DNA of 64,000 nucleotides from Actinotalea caeni (GTDB lineage Bacteria; Actinomycetota; Actinomycetes; Actinomycetales; Beutenbergiaceae). Below the pieces are notes generated by a model. It made no database searches. It was not told the DNA's origin and saw only the letters and a list, made by a program, of their open reading frames with translations. The DNA lies in assembly GCF_009733795.1 (NCBI RefSeq), contig NZ_WNXX01000013.1:1-64000 (forward strand), in the 5' to 3' direction. Every line of letters begins with the position of its first letter. The stretch's first letter is position 1. The translations under genes and the position numbers were made by a program. Below, in pieces: positions 55,525-64,000 of this stretch.

Positions 55525-57078
55525 ATGAGCACCACCGCAGCCGACGTCGTGGTCGGCACCGGTCCGCTGTCGCCCGCGCAGGTCGTCGCCGTCGCCCGTG
55601 ACGGTGCCCCGGTCGTGCTGGGCGACGACGCGCTGGCGGCGATCGAGCGTTCCCGCGCCGTCGTCGACGCCCTCGCCGACGACGTCCAGCCCCACTACGG
55701 CATCTCGACCGGCTTCGGCGCGCTCGCGACCCGGCACATCCCGCCGGACCGGCGCGCGCAGCTGCAGCGCTCGCTCGTGCGCTCGCACGCCGCGAGCTCG
55801 GGCCTGCCCGTCGAGCGGGAGGTGGTGCGGGCGATGATGCTGCTGCGGCTGTCGACGCTCGCGACCGGCCACACCGGCGTCCGGCCCGCGACCGCGCGGC
55901 TGCTCGCCGACCTGCTCACCCACGGCATCACACCGGTCGTCCGCGAGCACGGCTCCCTCGGCTGCTCGGGCGACCTGGCGCCGCTGTCGCACTGCGCGCT
56001 CGCCCTCATGGGCGAGGGTGAGGTCGAGACCGCCGACGGCGTCGTCCGCCCCGCCGCCGAGGCGCTCGCCGCCGCGGGGCTCACCCCGGTCGAGCTCGGT
56101 GCCAAGGAGGGGCTGGCGCTCATCAACGGCACCGACGGCATGCTCGGGATGCTCGTCATGGCGCTCGCCGACCTCACCGCGCTGCTGCGGGTGGCCGACG
56201 TCGCGGCGGCGATGTCGGTCGAGGCGCTGCTGGGGACCGACCGGGTGTTCGCACCGGAGCTGCAGGCGCTGCGGCCGCACCCCGGTCAGGCGACGAGCGC
56301 GACGAACCTTGCGGCGCTGCTCGCCGGCTCCGGCGTCGTGGCGTCCCACCGCGGGCCGGACTGCAACCGGGTGCAGGACGCGTACTCGCTGCGGTGCGCG
56401 CCGCAGGTTCACGGAGCCGCGCGCGACACCCTCGCCCACGCGAGCACGGTCGCCGAGCGGGAGCTGGCCGCCGCGATCGACAACCCGGTGGTGCTGCCCG
56501 AGGACGGCCGGGTGGAGTCCAACGGCAACTTCCACGGCGCCCCGGTGGCGTACGTGCTGGACTTCTTGGCCATCCCGGTCGCGGACGTGGCGTCGATGTC
56601 CGAGCGCCGCACCGACCGGTTCCTCGACAAGGCCCGCAACCACGGGCTGCCGCCGTTCCTCGCCGACGACCCCGGCGTCGACTCGGGCCTGATGATCGCC
56701 CAGTACACGCAGGCCGGCGTCGTCGCCGAGCTCAAGCGGCTGGCGGTGCCGGCGTCGGTCGACTCGATCCCGTCGTCGGCGATGCAGGAGGACCACGTGT
56801 CGATGGGCTGGGGCGCCGCCCGCAAGCTGCGCCGCGCCGTCGACGGGCTCGCGCGGGTGCTGGCGATCGAGGTGATGACCGCGGCGCGCGGCCTGGAGCT
56901 GCGCCGTCCGCTGGCACCCGCGCCGGCGACCGGCGCGGTCGTCGAGCTGCTGCGCGAGCACGGCGTGGGCCTGCCCGGGCCGGACCGGTTCCTCTCGCCG
57001 GAGATCGAGACCGCGCACCGGCTGGTGCGCACCGGCGAGGTGCTGGCCGCGGCGCAGCGGCACACGGCCCTGGGCTGA
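55525..57078 (+). CDS. hutH: Histidine ammonia-lyase
   Basis: A 517-aa HutH, which converts L-histidine to urocanate and ammonia. The MIO electrophile forms from Cys-Ser-Gly in GSLGCSGDLAPLSH (CSG about 147-149); Cys instead of Ala is known from Streptomyces histidase. Other active-site features are GISTGFGALATRHIP (about 59-73), NGTDGMLGM, QDAYSLRCAPQVHGA and EDHVSMGWGAARKL. Starts 10 bp after the sirtuin gene. The remaining hut genes lie 2.3 kb downstream, separated by a Nudix/XRE/SDR group. No hut repressor gene is visible. Confidence 0.96.
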   Translation: MSTTAADVVVGTGPLSPAQVVAVARDGAPVVLGDDALAAIERSRAVVDALADDVQPHYGISTGFGALATRHIPPDRRAQLQRSLVRSHAASSGLPVEREVVRAMMLLRLSTLATGHTGVRPATARLLADLLTHGITPVVREHGSLGCSGDLAPLSHCALALMGEGEVETADGVVRPAAEALAAAGLTPVELGAKEGLALINGTDGMLGMLVMALADLTALLRVADVAAAMSVEALLGTDRVFAPELQALRPHPGQATSATNLAALLAGSGVVASHRGPDCNRVQDAYSLRCAPQVHGAARDTLAHASTVAERELAAAIDNPVVLPEDGRVESNGNFHGAPVAYVLDFLAIPVADVASMSERRTDRFLDKARNHGLPPFLADDPGVDSGLMIAQYTQAGVVAELKRLAVPASVDSIPSSAMQEDHVSMGWGAARKLRRAVDGLARVLAIEVMTAARGLELRRPLAPAPATGAVVELLREHGVGLPGPDRFLSPEIETAHRLVRTGEVLAAAQRHTALG

Positions 57079-57094
57079 GCGTCGGGGCCGCGGC

Positions 57095-57646
57095 TCAGCC
57101 GCGCGGCCCCACGAGCCCGAGCGCCACGGCGTGCGCGAGCACGTCGGCGTGCACCGGGTCGTGGACCTCGAGGTAGGCGATCGCATCGGCGGGCGGCAGC
57201 TCGAGCACCTCGGTGATCTGCTCGCCGTCGTCGGGGCAGCTCGGCGGGCCGGTCACCTCGACGGGCGCCACGGCGTGCAGCCAGTGCGCGTGCGGGTGCG
57301 GCAGATGGGCCCGGTAGGGCGCCGCCTCCCGGCTGCGGACGGCGAAGCCGGAGAACGGCCGGACCTCGCCGAGCAGCGTGGCACCGGCCTCCTCGACCAG
57401 CTCGCGGCGTGCGAGCTCGGTGAGCGGCTCGCCCGGCTCGCGGGTGCCGCCGGGCAGGAACCGCCAGCCCTGCACCGAGCGGCTGACGACCACCCGCCCC
57501 GCCGCCGTCACCGCGACGAGGTGCAGCCGCGACACCAGGTGGTCGGGCGCGGGCTCGACGGTGTACCGCACGTCGCAGCCGGCGTAGGCGACGTGGGTCA
57601 GGCCGTAGAGGCGCGGGAAGCGTCCGCGCCAGCGGTCGTCGCTCAC
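57095..57646 (-). CDS. Nudix hydrolase
   Basis: A 183-aa Nudix-domain protein. The box is GGTREPGEPLTELARRELVEEAGA (about 67-90): G-x5-E-x7-RE-L-x-EE-x-G is complete. The N-terminal part (RFPRLYGLTHVAYAGCDVRYTVEP) and C-terminal EVLELPPADAIAYLEVHDPVHADVLAHAVALG are not diagnostic of a substrate. GTG start overlaps the stop of the XRE regulator gene (GTGA), so both come from one mRNA. It is convergent with hutH, with only 16 bp between the stops. Confidence 0.85.
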   Translation of the reverse strand: MSDDRWRGRFPRLYGLTHVAYAGCDVRYTVEPAPDHLVSRLHLVAVTAAGRVVVSRSVQGWRFLPGGTREPGEPLTELARRELVEEAGATLLGEVRPFSGFAVRSREAAPYRAHLPHPHAHWLHAVAPVEVTGPPSCPDDGEQITEVLELPPADAIAYLEVHDPVHADVLAHAVALGLVGPRG

Positions 57647-58443
57647 CCGATCACCTGGGCGAGGCGCCGCTCGTCGTCCGACCCGGGCTCGGCGGTGTAG
57701 ACCATGACCCGCAGGTCGTCGTGCACGACCGTGAGCAGGTCGCAGTCGAGGTGCAGCAGGCCGACATCGGGGTGGTCGATGCGCTTGCGTGCCGACACGT
57801 GCGGGCGGGCCGGGTCGGCGTCCCACAGCCGCGCGAACGGCTCGCTGCCCTGCCGCAGCTCGGCGACCAGCGCCCGGAGCCGGGCGTCGCCCGGGTAGCG
57901 GCGGACGGCGTCGTGCAGGTCCGCGACGAGCTCGGCCTCGAGCGCGCCCCGCTCGTCGTCGGTGTAGCGCGCCCGCGAGCCCGACCCGAGGAACGTGCGC
58001 CAGACGGCGTTGCGGTCCTTGCCGTGGTACTCCCCCATGAGCGCCACGTAGGGCGCGTTGGCGTCGAGCAGCGTCCAGGCGGCGTCGAAGACGGCGACCG
58101 GGACGGCGGCGAACCGCTGGAGCAGCCGGCGCATGCTGGGCGGGATGCGGGTGGGCACCTCGTCGCGGCCGGGCGGCGCCAGCCCGGCGAGCGTGAAGAG
58201 GAGCCGGCGCTCGTCGTCGGACAGCCGCAGCGCGTGCGCGAGCGCGCCGAGCACCTGGCCGGAGGGGTGGGTGGCGCGGCCCTGCTCCAGCCGGACCACG
58301 TAGTCGACCGAGACGCCCGCGAGCGCGGCCAGCTCCTCGCGACGCAGACCGCTCGTGCGCCGTCGGCCGGCGGTGACCACGCCCACCTCGTCGGGGTGCA
58401 GCCGTTCCCGCCAGCGTCGCAGCGCTCCGCCCAGCTCGGTCAT
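57643..58443 (-). CDS. XRE-family transcriptional regulator with MmyB-like ligand domain
   Basis: A 266-aa regulator. The N-terminal XRE helix-turn-helix reads GLRREELAALAGVSVDYVVRLEQGR (about 32-56). The C-terminal MmyB-like PAS-type domain has the family's AVFDAAWTLLDANAPYVALMG and NAVWRTFLG, and the end LLHLDCDLLTVVHDDLRVMVYTAEPGS, a domain shown in Streptomyces to bind fatty acids. It is divergent from the short-chain dehydrogenase gene, a pairing common in actinobacteria in which the regulator controls the dehydrogenase. The shared 85-bp gap should hold its operator. Confidence 0.9.
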   Translation of the reverse strand: MTELGGALRRWRERLHPDEVGVVTAGRRRTSGLRREELAALAGVSVDYVVRLEQGRATHPSGQVLGALAHALRLSDDERRLLFTLAGLAPPGRDEVPTRIPPSMRRLLQRFAAVPVAVFDAAWTLLDANAPYVALMGEYHGKDRNAVWRTFLGSGSRARYTDDERGALEAELVADLHDAVRRYPGDARLRALVAELRQGSEPFARLWDADPARPHVSARKRIDHPDVGLLHLDCDLLTVVHDDLRVMVYTAEPGSDDERRLAQVIG

Positions 58444-58528
58444 GGTGGGTCCCAGTGTGCCTGGTACCCGCGATCACAGGACAGAGCGTGCCTGGAGCGC
58501 CGGGCGAGCGGTTCCTACCGTGACGAGC

Positions 58529-59236
58529 ATGACCACCACTCTGATCACAGGAGCGACCAAGGGCATCGGGCTCGCCACCGCACGCAGGCTGGCGGAGCTC
58601 GGCCACACCGTGCTGCTGGGGGCGCGAGACCTCGAGCGCGGCCGCCGCGCCGCCGAGGAGATCGGTGCGCGCGCGGTACAGCTGGACGTCACCGACGAGG
58701 CCTCGGTGCGCGCGGCGGCGGACGTCGTCGCCGGGCTCGGCGGTCTCGACGTGCTCGTCAACAACGCCGGCATCGAGCCGCGCCGCGAGGACAACAGCGT
58801 GCCGCCTGCCGGCGAGACCACCGGCGAGGACCTGCTGCGGGTGCTCGACACCAACACGATCGGCCCGGTGCGCGTGCTGCACGCGTTCCTGCCGCTGCTG
58901 CAGCGCTCGTCCGCGCCGGTCGTCGTCAACGTGAGCAGCGGGCTGGCCTCGCTGACCACGATGTCGACCCCCGGCTCGCTCGCGTCCGCCTACCCCGGCA
59001 TCGCCTACCCGGCCTCGAAGGCCGCGGTGAACATGCTGACCGTGCAGTACGCCAAGGCGTTCCCGCAGATGCGCATCAACGCCGTCGAGCCGGGCTTCAC
59101 GCGCACCGACCTCAACGGCAACACCGGCACCCAGACCGTCGAGGAGGCCGCCGAGGTCGTCGCCCGCCTGGCGACGATCGGCCCCGACGGCCCCACCGGC
59201 ACCTTCCAGTCGAAGGACGGTCCCCTCCCCTGGTGA
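58529..59236 (+). CDS. Short-chain dehydrogenase/reductase
   Basis: A 235-aa classical SDR. The NAD(P)-binding motif is TGATKGIG (about 7-14, family T-G-x3-G-x-G), with NNAGIE (about 78-83), the catalytic Ser in VVNVSSGLAS (about 132) and YPASKAAVNM with Tyr and Lys of the Y-x3-K pair (about 159-163). The arginine in LGARDLERG suggests NADPH preference. Substrate unknown. Regulated probably by the divergent XRE/MmyB-type protein. It ends 6 bp before a palindromic repeat unit. Confidence 0.93.
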   Translation: MTTTLITGATKGIGLATARRLAELGHTVLLGARDLERGRRAAEEIGARAVQLDVTDEASVRAAADVVAGLGGLDVLVNNAGIEPRREDNSVPPAGETTGEDLLRVLDTNTIGPVRVLHAFLPLLQRSSAPVVVNVSSGLASLTTMSTPGSLASAYPGIAYPASKAAVNMLTVQYAKAFPQMRINAVEPGFTRTDLNGNTGTQTVEEAAEVVARLATIGPDGPTGTFQSKDGPLPW

Positions 59237-59242
59237 CCGTCT

Positions 59243-59347
59243 CAACCCACTTCTGCCCCCGGAGCAGGTTTCAACCGACTCTGGCCCGGCTGAGCTCGGG
59301 TAGGGCAGTAGTGGGTTGAAACCGCGCATGGGGGCAGAAGCGGGTTG
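59243..59347. repeat. Nested palindromic repeat unit between SDR and hutU
   Basis: The outer arms 59243-59260 and 59330-59347 (CAACCCACTTCTGCCCCC and its complement) match at 17 of 18. Inner arms at 59269-59287 and 59303-59321 are related (TTTCAACCnACT-type). The element folds into a two-tier hairpin of 105 bp. It resembles the 26.4-kb repeat in the TTTCA-CC-CACT portion, so both may belong to one dispersed family. Confidence 0.7.
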
Positions 59348-59417
59348 ACAGCGGCGGGGCGGGGCCGCCGCCCCGACCGCCTGACGGGCGCCGGGGGCCG
59401 TGGCTAGGTTGACGGGC

Positions 59418-61073
59418 ATGGAAGGTGCACGGCCCGTCCGCGCCCCTCGGGGCACCACCCTGACCGCCCGCAGCTGGAGCACAGAGGCGCCGCTGCGGAT
59501 GCTGATGAACAACCTCGACCCCGAGGTCGCCGAGCGCCCGGACGACCTCGTCGTCTACGGCGGCACCGGGCGGGCGGCGCGGGACTGGGCGAGCTTCGAC
59601 GCCATGGTCCGCACGCTCACCACGCTGGCCGACGACGAGACGATGCTCGTGCAGTCCGGTCGCCCGGTCGCGGTGCTCCGCACCCACGAGTGGGCGCCGC
59701 GGGTGCTGATCGCCAACTCCAACCTCGTGGGCGACTGGGCCACCTGGCCGGAGTTCCGCCGTCTGGAGCACCTCGGGCTCACGATGTACGGGCAGATGAC
59801 CGCCGGGTCCTGGATCTACATCGGCACGCAGGGCATCCTGCAGGGCACCTACGAGACGTTCGCCGCCGTCGCCGCCAAGCGGTTCGGCGGCACCCTCGCC
59901 GGCACGCTCACGCTCACCGGCGGCTGCGGCGGCATGGGCGGTGCGCAGCCGCTCGCGGTGACGCTCAACGAGGGCGTGTGCCTCGTCGTCGACGTCGACC
60001 CGGCGCGGCTGCGTCGCCGCGTCGAGCACCGCTACCTCGACGTCGTCGCCGACGACCTGGACGACGCCGTCGAGCGCTGCACCACCGCGCGGCGGGAGCG
60101 GCGGCCGCTGAGCGTCGGGCTGGTCGGCAACGCCGCCGAGGTCTTCCCCGAGCTGCTGCGGCGCGGCGTCGAGATCGACGTCGTCACCGACCAGACCTCG
60201 GCGCACGACCCGCTCTCCTATCTGCCCGAGGGCGTCGCGCTCGAGGAGTGGCACGACTACGCCGAGCGCAAGCCCGAGGAGTTCACCGACCGGGCGCGGG
60301 AGTCGATGGCGCACCACGTCGAGGCGATGGTCGGGTTCCTCGACGCCGGCGCCGAGGTGTTCGACTACGGCAACTCGATCCGCGACGAGGCCCGCCTCGG
60401 CGGCTACCCGCGGGCGTTCGACTTCCCTGGCTTCGTGCCCGCCTACATCCGCCCGCTGTTCTGCGAGGGCAAGGGCCCGTTCCGGTGGGCGGCGCTCTCG
60501 GGCGACCCGGCCGACATCGCCGTCACCGACCGCGCCGTGCTCGACCTCTTCCCCGACGACGACCACCTGCGCCGCTGGATCACGGCCGCGCAGGAGCGGG
60601 TCGCCTACCAGGGGCTGCCCGCCCGGATCTGCTGGCTCGGCTACGGCGAGCGCGACAAGGCCGGGCTGCGCTTCAACGAGCTCGTCGCTGCCGGCGAGAT
60701 CAGCGCACCGGTCGTCATCGGCCGCGACCACCTCGACGCCGGCTCGGTCGCCTCCCCGTACCGGGAGACCGAGGACATGCTCGACGGCTCCGACGCCATC
60801 GCGGACTGGCCGCTGCTGAACGCGCTCACCGCCGCGTCGTCGGGCGCCACCTGGGTCTCGATCCACCACGGCGGCGGCGTCGGCATCGGCCGCTCGATCC
60901 ACGCCGGCCAGGTCAGCCTCGCCGACGGCACCGACCTCGCGGCCGCCAAGCTCGAGCGGGTGCTCACCAACGACCCGGGCATGGGCGTCGTGCGGCACGT
61001 CGACGCCGGCTACGAGCGCGCCGAGCAGGTCGCCGCCGAGCGCGGTGTCCGCGTCCCCATGCGGGAGGGCTGA
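59418..61073 (+). CDS. hutU: Urocanate hydratase (urocanase)
   Basis: A 551-aa enzyme turning urocanate into imidazolone propionate with tightly bound NAD+. Family signatures are [22 protein letters not shown] (about 31-52), [11 protein letters not shown], the Gly-rich [15 protein letters not shown] (about 172-186), the active-site Cys in [19 protein letters not shown] (about 350), and the C-terminal [19 protein letters not shown] 59418 is preferred to GTG 59400 on family length. Begins a tightly packed operon hutU-M20-hutF-hutI with 1-bp gap and two 4-bp overlaps. Confidence 0.96.
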   Translation: MEGARPVRAPRGTTLTARSWSTEAPLRMLMNNLDPEVAERPDDLVVYGGTGRAARDWASFDAMVRTLTTLADDETMLVQSGRPVAVLRTHEWAPRVLIANSNLVGDWATWPEFRRLEHLGLTMYGQMTAGSWIYIGTQGILQGTYETFAAVAAKRFGGTLAGTLTLTGGCGGMGGAQPLAVTLNEGVCLVVDVDPARLRRRVEHRYLDVVADDLDDAVERCTTARRERRPLSVGLVGNAAEVFPELLRRGVEIDVVTDQTSAHDPLSYLPEGVALEEWHDYAERKPEEFTDRARESMAHHVEAMVGFLDAGAEVFDYGNSIRDEARLGGYPRAFDFPGFVPAYIRPLFCEGKGPFRWAALSGDPADIAVTDRAVLDLFPDDDHLRRWITAAQERVAYQGLPARICWLGYGERDKAGLRFNELVAAGEISAPVVIGRDHLDAGSVASPYRETEDMLDGSDAIADWPLLNALTAASSGATWVSIHHGGGVGIGRSIHAGQVSLADGTDLAAAKLERVLTNDPGMGVVRHVDAGYERAEQVAAERGVRVPMREG

Positions 61074-61074
61074 G

Positions 61075-62292
61075 GTGCCCGACGACGGCCGCGCGGTCGC
61101 CGAGGCGGCGTTCCGGGCCGACTGGGACGCGTTGGCAGGGATCGGACGCGACCCGCGCTCGGGCGGCTACCGGCGGTTCGCATGGACCCGCGAGGACGCG
61201 ACGCTGCGCGCGTGGTTCACGGCCCGCGCGGGAGCGCTCGGCATGGAGGTCGTGACCGACCGGGTCGGCAACCTGTGGGCGTGGTCGGGCGACCCGGACG
61301 CCGCGGTCGCCGACGGCGCCGCCCCGCTCGTGCTCGGCTCGCACCTGGACTCGGTGCCCGACGGCGGCGCGTACGACGGCCCGCTCGGGGTCGTCTCGGC
61401 GTTCGCGGCGCTGGAGCTGCTGCGCGCGAGAGGCCGCGCGCCGGCCCGCCCGGTCGGGATCGCGTGCTTCGCCGACGAGGAGGGCGCCCGGTTCGGGGTC
61501 GCGTGCGCCGGGTCGCGGCTGCTCACCGGGGTGCTCGACCCCGACCGCGGTCGCGCGCTCACCGACGCCCAGGGCACCAGCGTCGCCGAGGCGATGGCCG
61601 CGGCCGGGGTCGACCCTGCGCACGTCGGCCGCGACGAGGAGACGCTGCGACGGGTCGGCACGTTCGTCGAGCTGCACGTCGAGCAGGGCCGCGCGCTGAT
61701 CGACGACGACGCCGCGGTCGGGGTCGCGAGCGCGATCTGGCCGCACGGCCGCTGGCGGCTCGACCTCGCGGGCCGCGCCGACCACGCCGGCACCACCCGG
61801 CTCGCCGACCGCGACGACCCGATGCTGCCGCTCGCGACCGCGGTCGCCACCGCGCGCGCCGCCGCCGAGCGGCACGGCAGCCTCGCCACCATCGGCAAGG
61901 TCGACGTGCGCCCGAACGGCGTCAACGCGATCCCCTCGCGCGTCACCGCCTGGCTGGACGCCCGCGGCGCCGACCCCGACGCGGTGCGCCGCGTCGTCGC
62001 GGAAGTGAGCGACGCCGTCGGCGTCCCGGCGGCCGAGGAGTCCTGGACGCCGTCGACCGACTTCGACGTGCCGCTGCGGGACCGGCTCGCGGCGCTGCTC
62101 GGCGACGTCCCGGTGCTGCCGACCGGCGCCGGCCACGACGCCGGCATCCTCGCCGCCGCGGGCGTGCGCAGCGCGATGCTGTTCGTCCGCAACCCGACCG
62201 GCGTCAGCCACAGCCCCGAGGAGCACGCCGAGGACGCCGACTGCGTCGCGGGCATCGCCGCGCTCGCCGCGGTGGTCGAGGAGCTGGCGTGA
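61075..62292 (+). CDS. M20-family amidohydrolase (allantoate amidohydrolase-like), probable N-formylglutamate deformylase of the hut pathway
   Basis: A 405-aa di-metal peptidase-family protein of the AllC/N-carbamoyl-amino-acid hydrolase branch. Metal-binding motifs are [20 protein letters not shown] (His and bridging Asp, about 82-101), the Glu pair in [10 protein letters not shown] (about 129-138), FVELHVEQG (His, about 200-208) and a C-terminal GAGHDAG (about 353-359); ADHAGTT is the dimer-type loop. GTG 61075 has GGGAGGG 8 nt upstream. It sits between hutU and hutF, where formylglutamate must be hydrolysed and no HutG is seen. The role is inferred from context; allantoate or carbamoyl-amino-acid hydrolysis remain possible. 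Confidence 0.87.
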   Translation: MPDDGRAVAEAAFRADWDALAGIGRDPRSGGYRRFAWTREDATLRAWFTARAGALGMEVVTDRVGNLWAWSGDPDAAVADGAAPLVLGSHLDSVPDGGAYDGPLGVVSAFAALELLRARGRAPARPVGIACFADEEGARFGVACAGSRLLTGVLDPDRGRALTDAQGTSVAEAMAAAGVDPAHVGRDEETLRRVGTFVELHVEQGRALIDDDAAVGVASAIWPHGRWRLDLAGRADHAGTTRLADRDDPMLPLATAVATARAAAERHGSLATIGKVDVRPNGVNAIPSRVTAWLDARGADPDAVRRVVAEVSDAVGVPAAEESWTPSTDFDVPLRDRLAALLGDVPVLPTGAGHDAGILAAAGVRSAMLFVRNPTGVSHSPEEHAEDADCVAGIAALAAVVEELA

Positions 62293-63614
62293 CCTTCTGG
62301 TGCGAGCACGCGCAGCTGCCCGACGGCGTGGCGGCTCGGGTGCGGCTGGTCGTCGAGGGTGGGGCGATCGCCGCCGTCGAGCGCGACGCCGACGCGGAGC
62401 CCGGCGACGAGCGGCTCGCCGGCCTCGTCCTGCCCGGGCTCGCGAACGCCCACTCGCACGTGTTCCACCGGGCGCTGCGCGGCCGCACCCACGACGACGG
62501 CGGCACGTTCTGGACCTGGCGGGAACGGATGTACGCGGTCGCGGCACGGCTCGACCCCGACCGCTACCTCGCCCTCGCGCGCGCCGCCTACGCCGAGATG
62601 GCGCTCGCCGGGACCACCTCCGTCGGCGAGCTCCACTACCTGCACCACCGCCCCGACGGGGCTCCCTACGACGACCCGCACGCCATGGCCGCCGCGCTCG
62701 TCCAGGCAGCAGCCGACGCCGGCGTCCGCCTCACGCTGCTCGACACCTGCTACCTCGCCGGCGGCCTGGACGCCACCGGGTCAATGCCGCTCGCGCCGGA
62801 GCAGCGGCGGTTCTCCGACGGCGACGCCGAGCGCTGGGCCGCCCGGCACGAGGGCGTGCGGACGCTCGCGGGCGAGCGGGTCGTCGTCGGGGCCGCGATC
62901 CACTCGGTGCGCGCGGTGCCCGCCGCGGCGCTCGGCACCGTGGTCGCCGCGGCGGCCGGCGCGCCGCTGCACGTGCACCTGTCGGAGCAGCCGGCCGAGA
63001 ACGACGCCTGCCGCGCCGCCTACGGCATCACCCCGACCCGGCTGCTCGCCGACCACGGCGTGCTCGGCCCGCGCACGACGGCGGTGCACGCGATCCACCT
63101 GACCCCGGCCGACATCGGGCTGCTCGGGAGCAGCGGCACCGCCGTCTGCGCGTGCCCGACCACCGAGGCCGACCTCGCCGACGGGATCGGGCCGTTCCCC
63201 GCGCTGACGGCGGCCGGCAGCCCGCTCTGCCTGGGCACCGACCAGCACGTGACCAGCGACGTCCTGGTCGAGGCGCAGCGGCTCGACGCCCACGAGCGGC
63301 TGCGCACCGGCGAGCGCGCCGGCCTCGGCCCGGCGGCGCTGCTGCGCGCCGCGACCGAGCACGGCCGCCGCGCCCTCGGCCAGCCCGGGGGTCGGCTGGA
63401 GCCGGGCGCACCCGCCGACCTCGTCGCGCTCGACCTCGCCACGCCGCGCACCGCGGGCACCGACCCGGCCCAGACGGTGCAGGTCGCGACCGGCGCGGAC
63501 GTGCGCACGGTCGTCGTCGCGGGCGAGACGATCGTCCGCGACGGCGTGCACCGGCTCGGCGACGTGGGCGCCCTGCTGGCCGACGCCGTCGCACCACTCT
63601 GGGAGGACACGTGA
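62289..63614 (+). CDS. hutF: Formimidoylglutamate deiminase
   Basis: A 441-aa amidohydrolase-superfamily enzyme that deiminates N-formimino-L-glutamate to N-formylglutamate and ammonia. The metal-binding [14 protein letters not shown] is at about 54-67, followed by [12 protein letters not shown], which is typical of Hut[22 protein letters not shown] (about 220-231), VHAIHLTP and [10 protein letters not shown] (metal Asp, about 314-323) follow. The GTG start overlaps the M20 gene (GTGA). HutF shows that this organism uses the two-step route through formylglutamate, so a deformylase is needed; the M20 gene is the candidate. Confidence 0.94.
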   Translation: MTFWCEHAQLPDGVAARVRLVVEGGAIAAVERDADAEPGDERLAGLVLPGLANAHSHVFHRALRGRTHDDGGTFWTWRERMYAVAARLDPDRYLALARAAYAEMALAGTTSVGELHYLHHRPDGAPYDDPHAMAAALVQAAADAGVRLTLLDTCYLAGGLDATGSMPLAPEQRRFSDGDAERWAARHEGVRTLAGERVVVGAAIHSVRAVPAAALGTVVAAAAGAPLHVHLSEQPAENDACRAAYGITPTRLLADHGVLGPRTTAVHAIHLTPADIGLLGSSGTAVCACPTTEADLADGIGPFPALTAAGSPLCLGTDQHVTSDVLVEAQRLDAHERLRTGERAGLGPAALLRAATEHGRRALGQPGGRLEPGAPADLVALDLATPRTAGTDPAQTVQVATGADVRTVVVAGETIVRDGVHRLGDVGALLADAVAPLWEDT

Positions 63615-64000
63615 GCACCGTCGTCACCGGCATCGGCGAGCTCGTCACGCACGACGAGCGCTTCACCAGCGACCTCGGGGTCGTCACCGACGCCGCCGTG
63701 GTGGTCGAGGACGGCCGGGTGGCCTGGACCGGACCCGCCCGGCACGCGCCCGCGGCCGACCGCGTGATCGACCTCGCCGGCCGCGCGGTCATCCCCGGTT
63801 TCGTCGACTCCCACACCCACCTGGTGTTCGCCGGCGACCGCGCCGAGGAGTTCGAGGCGCGCATGGCGGGCCGGCCCTACGACGGCGGCGGCATCGCGAG
63901 CACGGTCGCCGCCACGCGCGCCGCGACCGACGACCAGCTGCGCGCGAACCTCGTCCGGCTCGTCGCGGAGATGCGGTCGCAGGGCACCACGACGATCGAG
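63611..64000 (+). CDS. hutI: Imidazolonepropionase, N-terminal part (cut by window end)
   Basis: The first 130 codons are present, from GTG 63611, which overlaps the hutF stop (GTGA). The fragment shows the amidohydrolase N-terminal beta-domain ([19 protein letters not shown]) and the metal site [46 protein letters not shown], which is specific for HutI. It converts imidazolone propionate to N-formimino-glutamate. It is the last visible gene of the operon; catalytic residues further on are outside the window. Confidence 0.94.
   Translation, partial: MSTVVTGIGELVTHDERFTSDLGVVTDAAVVVEDGRVAWTGPARHAPAADRVIDLAGRAVIPGFVDSHTHLVFAGDRAEEFEARMAGRPYDGGGIASTVAATRAATDDQLRANLVRLVAEMRSQGTTTIE

Overview
The window is GC-rich bacterial DNA (a sampled coding line at 62.6 kb is 78% G+C) with dense gene packing, many GTG starts and many 4-base start/stop overlaps. 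WhiB, a PASTA penicillin-binding protein, a Crp of mycobacterial length, a LytR C-terminal-domain protein and DUF5063 all point to an actinomycete. Gene order from ssd/tadA through acs, hydrolase, crp, ridA, DUF4177, whiB4, ponA2 and phosphoesterase follows Mycobacterium tuberculosis Rv3659c-Rv3683. Pseudonocardiales or a relative is likely, but genus is not determinable here.

Layout. 0-3.1 kb (minus): tadC-like (partial), tadB-like, tadA and ssd, the cytoplasmic and inner-membrane part of a Tad/Flp pilus-type system. 3.3-13.4 kb: a tiny ORF/sRNA-like unit, a membrane protein, acs, an alpha/beta hydrolase with no visible nucleophile, autoregulated crp, ridA, DUF4177, whiB4, ponA2 and a phosphoesterase. 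13.5-15.1 kb: tRNA-Pro(CGG) with an IS481-family element inserted exactly at its 3' end (15-bp target duplication), plus a stray copy of the tRNA 3' end. 15.1-26.4 kb: Nudix and VOC proteins, the methylcitrate operon prpDBC, a CopC-like protein with an S9 peptidase, and a heterodimeric ABC exporter with complementary degenerate sites. 26.4-29 kb: a repeat cluster, then asd and lysC. 29.3-31 kb: tryptophan dioxygenase and a TSUP permease.

31.1-40.05 kb is a visibly lower-GC catabolic island (62% in a sampled line). It encodes a carbohydrate ABC importer without an ATPase, an enolase-superfamily dehydratase, an unrecognised 437-aa protein, a hydroxypyruvate-isomerase-like protein, a tartronate-semialdehyde-reductase-like protein and a GntR/FCD regulator with a good operator match. 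Together these suggest sugar-acid uptake and breakdown to glycerate.

40.1-47.6 kb: a PT-rich membrane protein, an ABC-2 transporter, DUF5063, recR, dnaX, the SRP RNA gene and tRNA-Ser(GGA). 47.8-54.5 kb: a decayed pseudogene, a chain of small conserved actinobacterial genes, tRNA-Ser(CGA) with another stray 3'-end copy, and small membrane proteins. 54.7-64 kb: a sirtuin and the histidine-utilisation genes hutH, hutU, an M20 amidohydrolase, hutF and hutI (cut by the window end). hutH is separated from the rest by a Nudix/XRE/SDR group.

Most unusual signals: (1) two tRNA genes each have a perfect 16-nt copy of their 3' end, starting at the same tRNA nucleotide and lying about 120-130 bp downstream; (2) the IS481 insertion between a tRNA and its terminator; (3) the complementary degeneracy of the ABC exporter; (4) the sugar-acid island with its unrecognised 437-aa member; (5) palindromic repeat clusters at 26.4 and 59.3 kb.
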